Positions 6,251 through 9,947 of a stretch of 9,947 nucleotides of DNA are shown in pieces. The notes beneath the pieces are model-generated. The model did no database searches. It worked only from the letters and a program-made list of their open reading frames with translations, and had not been told where the DNA came from. Origin of the DNA: Sulfurovum sp. (GTDB lineage: Bacteria > Campylobacterota > Campylobacteria > Campylobacterales > Sulfurovaceae); the NCBI GenBank assembly GCA_015661535.1, contig DQVY01000062.1:1-9947 (forward strand). The letters run 5' to 3'. The stretch's first letter is position 1. The number at the start of each line of letters is the position of its first letter. The translations under genes and the position numbers were made by a program.

Positions 6251-6342
6251 CTCGTTCCCACGATTTTCGTGGGAATGGTTACTTGGACTTCTTCTGATGC
6301 AACAGCATCTATATGCATTCCCATGTAAAGCATGGGAACGAG
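6251..6342. repeat. 92-bp hairpin-rich element with 10-bp terminal inverted repeats (REP/MITE-like)
   Basis: The ends CTCGTTCCCA (6251-6260) and TGGGAACGAG (6333-6342) are perfect inverted repeats. Inside are three hairpins: TTCCCACGA/TCGTGGGAA (6255-6263, 6267-6275, loop TTT), GATGC/GCATC (6296-6300, 6305-6309), and TTCCCATG/CATGGGAA (6318-6325, 6331-6338). GGGAATG (6271-6277) also pairs with CATTCCC (6316-6322), giving an alternative fold. Hairpin elements with GTTCCCACG/CGTGGGAAC cores are, from memory, common in intergenic DNA of several bacterial groups. No gene is inside, so it would be non-autonomous. It lies 18 bases after the nrdA stop and may also act as its transcript end. Confidence 0.75.
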
Positions 6343-6365
6343 CGTTTATTTGTAAAAACACATTT

Positions 6366-6371
6366 TATACT
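6366..6371 (+). promoter_or_regulatory. Possible -10 for the 24-residue peptide gene
   Basis: TATACT, preceded by a T-run, lies in AT-rich DNA between the hairpin element and the small ORF at 6420. A start near 6378 would give a leader of about 40 bases. Low-information match; supported only by position. Confidence 0.25.
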
Positions 6372-6419
6372 ACCTAGCAGATAAAATTATCCATTTAAAA
6401 CCTTTTTTGGAGCTATGCT

Positions 6420-6494
6420 ATGAAAAATAAAATAAAACTGCTTATTTTGGCTTGTATAATTTTGATTTTTGTTTCATTTTTGTTTTATTTTTGA
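6420..6494 (+). CDS. Possible 24-residue hydrophobic membrane peptide
   Basis: Seen: ATG at 6420 preceded by GGAG (6409-6412) with a 7-base spacer, then MKNKIKLL and a run of I, L, V, F residues ending SFLFYF and TGA. A charged N-terminus plus about 17 hydrophobic residues is what a single inserted helix needs. An upstream ATG at 6415 is too close to the GGAG and in another frame. A full copy of the 60-bp repeat starts 6 bases after its stop. Tiny hydrophobic peptides of this kind include type I toxins (for example AapA in Helicobacter) and small complex subunits; nothing shows which, if either. AT-rich DNA easily yields K/I/F/L codons, so it may be chance. Confidence 0.35.
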   Translation: MKNKIKLLILACIILIFVSFLFYF

Positions 6495-6499
6495 TTGTT

Positions 6500-6559
6500 G
6501 TCGGGAAGAGGGCACCCCAAGGGTATTTCCTCCTTGTGTCACAGCACATCCCGACCTAC
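6500..6559 (-). repeat. 60-bp GTAGGTCGGG repeat, full copy B, after citrate synthase
   Basis: Sixty bases homologous to 1172-1230. On the minus strand it starts two bases after the gltA TAA with GTAGGTCGGGATGTGCTGTG and ends CTCTTCCCGAC. It has a perfect closing stem GTCGGGA/TCCCGAC, a short hairpin around TGTGCTGTGACA, and an arm AAGGAGG/CCCTCTT (one mismatch) topped by TACCC/GGGTG. Compared with copy A the tip pairs change from U-A and G-U to U-G and A-U, keeping pairing in the mRNA sense. It sits between gltA and the convergent 24-residue ORF. Sequence beyond it is not T-rich in the gltA direction (AACAATC). Confidence 0.85.
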
Positions 6560-6561
6560 GA

Positions 6562-7845
6562 TTATTCACCTTTGTAAAGTTGTCTTGGTCTAGCAATCTT
6601 CGAACTCTCATCTTTTTTAAATTCTATCCATTGGGTGATCCATCCGACGGTTCTGCCTATTACAAAAATAGGGGTGAACATAGATTTTGGTATTTTAAGG
6701 GCCGTTAAGATGATACCTGTATAGAAATCTATATTAGGGTATAGATTACGTGAAATAAAGTATTCATCGTTGAGGGCGATCTCTTCTATTTTTCTTGCGA
6801 TCTTCATCAGTTCCGTATCCAGGTTTAATTCATCCCTTAGTTCATCTTGCAGATCTTTAAGTATTTTAGCGCGGGGATCAAAGTTTTTATAGACACGATG
6901 TCCAAAGCCCATAAGCCTAAAATTATCTTGGGGGTCTTTTGCTCTTTTTATAAAGGCTTCTACGTTGTCAACTGACCCAATATACTCAAGCTGTGCAATA
7001 ACAGACTCATTGGCTCCCCCATGTGCACGTCCCCACAGGGCAGCGATACCCGAAGAGATAGCCACATAAGGGTGTGCCCCGGTAGAGGCTACACCGCGTA
7101 CCACAGTGGTAGAGGCATTTTGTTCATGGTCTGCATGCAGCGTGAAGATGGTGTCAAGCGCACGGACCTCTATATCTTTAATATCTTCATGTCCTTCACA
7201 ACAAAGATGCATCTTCCCTCCCGGATAGGCTCGCATCATGGTAAGAAAGTTCTTTGTAAAGCCCAGGTCAATATCTGGTTCGATAAAGGGGATGCCTAAG
7301 GATTGCCTATAGGCAAAAGCAGCAATAGTTGGGATCTTGGAGATGATGCGGTGTGCCATTTCAAGGTACGCATTTTCATCTTTTATATTAATGTGCTCAT
7401 CATAAAAGGAAGCCAATGCTGTGACTGCAGCGGAAAGCGTTGCCATAGGGTGTGCATCATCCGGGAAGGCATCAAAGAGTTTTTGAAGACCTCTATGCAG
7501 GAAGGCCCGGTGGCGTATTTCTAAGTCAAAGGCTGTCAGTTCATCTTTTGAAGGGAAACGTTTGTTCAAAAGCAAAAAGCAGGTTTCCATGTAGCTGTGA
7601 TGTTTGGCTAAGTCTTCTATGGCTATACCACGGTAGCGAAGTTCACCTTTTGCCCCATCTATGAATGTAATGCTTGATTCACATGCCGCGGTAGCAGTGA
7701 AACCCGGATCATAAGTGAATAATCCAGTGTCTGCAAAAAAAGTACGAATATCTAACACAGAAGGTCCTCTTGTCCCCTCTAATATAGGATATTCATAGTG
7801 TTCACCAGTTTGGTTATTTATGAGTGAAAAGGTATTTTTAGGCAT
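6562..7845 (-). CDS. gltA: Citrate synthase
   Basis: Condenses oxaloacetate with acetyl-CoA to give citrate, an entry step of the TCA cycle (some Campylobacterota run the cycle reductively, so the direction of use depends on the host). Seen, 427 residues, the same length as E. coli GltA: LHADHEQNAS at 236-245 with catalytic H240, RAHGGANESV with H275, and FGHRVYKNFDPRAKI with D323, the three classic catalytic residues. GELRYRGI (67-74) is the usual N-terminal marker. This is the hexameric (type II) bacterial form by sequence, in which NADH inhibition is common. Start choice: the ATG at 7845 follows AAAAGGAGA (7851-7859 reversed) with a 6-base spacer, a strong site. It lies 180 bp downstream of the malate:quinone oxidoreductase gene on the same strand and may have its own promoter there. 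Confidence 0.97.
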   Translation of the reverse strand: MPKNTFSLINNQTGEHYEYPILEGTRGPSVLDIRTFFADTGLFTYDPGFTATAACESSITFIDGAKGELRYRGIAIEDLAKHHSYMETCFLLLNKRFPSKDELTAFDLEIRHRAFLHRGLQKLFDAFPDDAHPMATLSAAVTALASFYDEHINIKDENAYLEMAHRIISKIPTIAAFAYRQSLGIPFIEPDIDLGFTKNFLTMMRAYPGGKMHLCCEGHEDIKDIEVRALDTIFTLHADHEQNASTTVVRGVASTGAHPYVAISSGIAALWGRAHGGANESVIAQLEYIGSVDNVEAFIKRAKDPQDNFRLMGFGHRVYKNFDPRAKILKDLQDELRDELNLDTELMKIARKIEEIALNDEYFISRNLYPNIDFYTGIILTALKIPKSMFTPIFVIGRTVGWITQWIEFKKDESSKIARPRQLYKGE

Positions 7846-7950
7846 TATCGTCTCCTTTTGGAAATATCTTTTTTATGTCTAAATATAGTATTCTTGTGTA
7901 GAGTATGTGTGTATTTCTAAGGGGGTGATCATATATATCTTCTCATTTAC

Positions 7951-7970
7951 AAGGTATTCAAGTATACCTT
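7951..7970 (-). promoter_or_regulatory. Inverted repeat overlapping a possible gltA promoter
   Basis: The 180-bp gap upstream of gltA contains AAGGTAT (7951-7957) and ATACCTT (7964-7970), a perfect 7-bp inverted repeat with a 6-base spacer. On the minus strand it includes TATACT, a good -10 hexamer, which would give a leader of roughly 100 bases. A second possible -10, TATATT, lies nearer gltA. The repeat may be a regulator-binding site over the promoter or a hairpin between mqo and gltA. No T-run follows, so a terminator is less likely. Confidence 0.4.
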
Positions 7971-8025
7971 TCTATCGTGGTGCAATAAATTGACATCCTA
8001 AACGATATTTGGTTGATTCACATAG

Positions 8026-9375
8026 CTACTCTGTTAAATCATTTAAAAATTGTGTCTCGTCAAAGGTTAAGTCAAGATAGTCTGTAATGACCTTTAGATC
8101 TCTTTCTGCATTGCCCAAACAGGAAGTTGCACCGGGGCTGGGGGTCATATTGAAGATAATACCATTACCCGGATTGATAGAAGCCTCTCCCAGCATGAGT
8201 TTTTCTTTCTCTTTGTCAAGAACTTGGGGGCGTACCCCTCCAAAACCTTGTGCATAGTGAATATCATCCACCGAGAGGGACGGGACGATTTTTTGTGCAT
8301 CTTTTACAAAAAGACCTTTGTTGATGAGGGGTACTTCAAAAAGGAAGTTTCTAAATACATAGTTTCGGATGTCCGAATCTTTCAGCAGGTCCCAGAAAAT
8401 CTTTACAATGTGAAGATCAAAGTTTAGGGTCTTGAAAAAATCCAAATAAGTGCCAGATTTATATCGCTCAAGTTTAGGCAACATCAGCGCAGTGGGACCA
8501 AAACGTGTTTTTTCATCTGCCAGTATGTCGGGGTCTCCATGCAGGGCAGCAAAAGGGAGTTTGTTGTTTTGTACCATGTAGACTTTTCCGTTAAGGAAGT
8601 GACCTTCTGTCATATAAAAACTCCCTGCCATAGGCAGACATCCCATATGTTTGCCATAGCCCATGCGGTGCGCTAAAAAAAGAGAGTGTGCACCGGCATT
8701 CACAACGACAAAGTCTGCAGTATAGGTTTCGCCATTCTTGCAGGATAATCCAAACGTTTTGTCCTCTTTCTGGACAATATCGCTGACTTGTGTATTGTAA
8801 AAAATATCAGTAGTGATCTTTTGGTTCTCTTTGGCTTCTTTGACCAAGGCTTCAGACATAGCACCGTAATCAACCGTTGTATATTGGGTATTTGTCCCTA
8901 TGGCAATAATAGGTTCAGGCCGTACCTGTGTCTGTGCTTTGTCTGTGTACACAACTTTTGGTTCCTCTTCTTTAAGTTTGTCAACATCCCACAATTCAAG
9001 ATAGGGAAAGAGTTCTTTAAATTCATGGTAACGATTTTCTATAAAGTGTACCTCTTTCTCTCCCACTCCCAGAGCCATTTTTTGGTGCTTGAACATGATC
9101 TTGTCTTGCAGTCCATACTGTAAACAAAACTTTTCTACCATTTTGGCAGTACGTTTGGTGACTTTTGCTTTTTCCAAAGTATAATTGGTTTCAATGTCAC
9201 CAATATGAATGGTTTGTGAGTTTGAGGTGGCCTTGGTGTTGAGTGTCGCCAGGGCTTCATATTTCTCAAGGAGACAAAGTGACTGGACATTGGTATATTT
9301 TGCCAGTTCATAAAAAAGGGCAGTTCCTGAGATACCACCACCGACTATTAGTACATCATAATGATTTTTTTTCAT
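8026..9375 (-). CDS. mqo: Malate:quinone oxidoreductase (FAD-dependent, short Campylobacterota form)
   Basis: Oxidises malate to oxaloacetate and passes electrons to the quinone pool at the inner face of the cytoplasmic membrane, replacing or complementing NAD malate dehydrogenase. Seen, 449 residues: N-terminal Rossmann motif VLIVGGGISGTAL (8-20) and the acidic residue E37 at the end of the second strand for FAD ribose, the Mqo-like segment SNSQTIHIGDIETNYT (51-66), VVVNAGAHS before the central region, and the C-terminal TPSPGATSCLGNAERD (411-426) that closes over FAD. No signal peptide or membrane helix, fitting a peripheral enzyme. It is shorter than E. coli Mqo (about 550), as I recall for Helicobacter and Campylobacter homologues. 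The ATG has only a weak purine-rich site (AAAAAAGAAA). It starts 13 bases after the glycosyltransferase stop, and gltA follows, linking malate oxidation to citrate formation. Another FAD oxidoreductase of the same fold is the main alternative. Confidence 0.87.
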   Translation of the reverse strand: MKKNHYDVLIVGGGISGTALFYELAKYTNVQSLCLLEKYEALATLNTKATSNSQTIHIGDIETNYTLEKAKVTKRTAKMVEKFCLQYGLQDKIMFKHQKMALGVGEKEVHFIENRYHEFKELFPYLELWDVDKLKEEEPKVVYTDKAQTQVRPEPIIAIGTNTQYTTVDYGAMSEALVKEAKENQKITTDIFYNTQVSDIVQKEDKTFGLSCKNGETYTADFVVVNAGAHSLFLAHRMGYGKHMGCLPMAGSFYMTEGHFLNGKVYMVQNNKLPFAALHGDPDILADEKTRFGPTALMLPKLERYKSGTYLDFFKTLNFDLHIVKIFWDLLKDSDIRNYVFRNFLFEVPLINKGLFVKDAQKIVPSLSVDDIHYAQGFGGVRPQVLDKEKEKLMLGEASINPGNGIIFNMTPSPGATSCLGNAERDLKVITDYLDLTFDETQFLNDLTE

Positions 9376-9388
9376 CTATATTTCTTTT

Positions 9389-9947
9389 TTAAAGTGTTTT
9401 AAGTGCATTGGCTATGGTACTAGCAATCGTCTCATAATTTTTGACATCCAAGAGTCTCTCTTGACCTTTTTGACCTACGGCAGTAACTTCTTCTTTGCTG
9501 AGCGTTAAGATGTGGCGTAGTTTTTCCTGTATATCTTGTACGGTAAAGTCACAAAACCAGGCATCTTCTGCATCTGTAAATATGTCAGAAGTGTGCTCGG
9601 AATGCGTCATAAGACATGGCACGGCAGAAGCGTAGTAGTCAAAGACTTTCACCGGTGTCGTTGTATTATAGACAGGAAGATCAGGTAATAAGGCAATGCC
9701 TACATCTGCCTTGGCAATAAGTTCAAGCAGGGCATCTTTGGTTTTTGCATTGTAGAGTTTAATATTTTCTCTTATTGTAGGATATTCTTCCAAGAGTGTA
9801 TAGGCGAACTCTATATCTCTTGTAGAGATATAGAGCTTCCACGCGTTGTTTTCCAATACACTGAATGCTTTTAATATAGTATCAAAATGCCGCACCTTGT
9901 CCAGGGTACCTACATAAACAAATCGTACCTCTTCTCCTTCATGTTGC
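9389..9947 (-). CDS. Glycosyltransferase, GT-B fold C-terminal half (5' end outside window)
   Basis: Probably transfers a sugar from a nucleotide-sugar donor to a cell-surface glycan; donor and acceptor cannot be told. Seen: 185 residues, open to the right edge, so the GTG at 9895 is internal. The visible part starts EEVRFVYVGTLDKVRHFDTI, the usual start of the donor-binding domain of GT4/GT1-type enzymes. It continues with KADVGIALLP and NTTTPVKVFDYYASAVPCLM, the family motif where a K and an acidic or aromatic residue contact the nucleotide-sugar (the usual PxKxxEYxAxGxP has D for the first E and A for the conserved G). NYETIASTI near the end is typical of the C-terminal helices. It is probably in one transcript with mqo (13-base gap), although the two have no obvious metabolic link. 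Confidence 0.82.
   Translation of the reverse strand, partial: QHEGEEVRFVYVGTLDKVRHFDTILKAFSVLENNAWKLYISTRDIEFAYTLLEEYPTIRENIKLYNAKTKDALLELIAKADVGIALLPDLPVYNTTTPVKVFDYYASAVPCLMTHSEHTSDIFTDAEDAWFCDFTVQDIQEKLRHILTLSKEEVTAVGQKGQERLLDVKNYETIASTIANALKTL

Noticed and set aside
6195..6377. Rightward open frame of 60 codons overlapping the nrdA end
   Set aside because: It is created by the 92-bp hairpin element, whose inverted repeats give artificial W/A/F-rich peptide sequence.
6233..6561. nrdB or another ribonucleotide reductase gene downstream of nrdA
   Set aside because: The region contains only the hairpin element, a possible 24-codon ORF and the 60-bp repeat; the small subunit must be coded elsewhere.
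1016..7970. CRISPR array or tRNA made by the repeats
   Set aside because: The three copies are dispersed and not evenly spaced, with no spacers; folds lack tRNA features such as a TTC loop and CCA stem.
9893..9895. GTG as the start of the glycosyltransferase
   Set aside because: The upstream codons read EEVRFVYVGTLDK in frame, a typical donor-domain start, so this is an internal valine.

Overview
The window looks like a chromosomal segment of a free-living member of the Campylobacterota (Epsilonproteobacteria), perhaps a Sulfurovum/Sulfurimonas-type organism. This rests on AT-leaning DNA, the character of the proteins (a short-form malate:quinone oxidoreductase, and a class Ia ribonucleotide reductase large chain ending in ECVGCQ), and gene order. 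The run 'minus-strand RluA-type pseudouridine synthase, then purB, then nrdA' is, as I recall it, the order of Cj0022c-Cj0023-Cj0024 in Campylobacter jejuni, a few tens of kb from dnaA. The genus is an inference.

Left part (1-2230): the 3' three quarters of rlmN reads rightward and overlaps by one base a 33-residue single-helix membrane protein gene with a strong ribosome-binding site. A minus-strand RluA-type pseudouridine synthase faces it. The most striking features here are two parS centromere sites about 440 bp apart. One lies just after the small gene (15 of 16 consensus bases). The other is a perfect TGTTTCACGTGAAACA inside the pseudouridine synthase coding sequence, where it spells FHVKH. 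A short palindrome, TAGAATTCTA, may serve as a shared -10 for the divergent pseudouridine synthase and purB.

Middle (2229-6232): purB (adenylosuccinate lyase) and nrdA (ribonucleotide reductase large chain) read rightward. The 305-bp gap between them holds a nested hairpin starting at the purB stop codon, a 34-codon minus-strand stretch that looks like the decayed end of a lost gene, and the nrdA promoter with a small inverted repeat in its leader.

Right part (6233-9947): a 92-bp hairpin-rich element with 10-bp terminal inverted repeats is followed by a possible 24-residue membrane peptide gene. Then come three minus-strand genes, transcribed in the order glycosyltransferase (cut by the window edge), malate:quinone oxidoreductase and citrate synthase. 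The last two are consecutive TCA-cycle steps: malate to oxaloacetate, then oxaloacetate plus acetyl-CoA to citrate.

A dispersed repeat of about 60 bp ties the window together. Full copies lie at the 3' ends of the pseudouridine synthase and citrate synthase genes, and a 26-bp internally deleted copy lies downstream of the 33-residue gene. All three have the same orientation relative to the gene they follow. Differences between the full copies keep base pairing only in the mRNA-sense strand, which suggests a structured RNA at transcript ends. I see no tRNA, rRNA, CRISPR, prophage or complete transposase gene.
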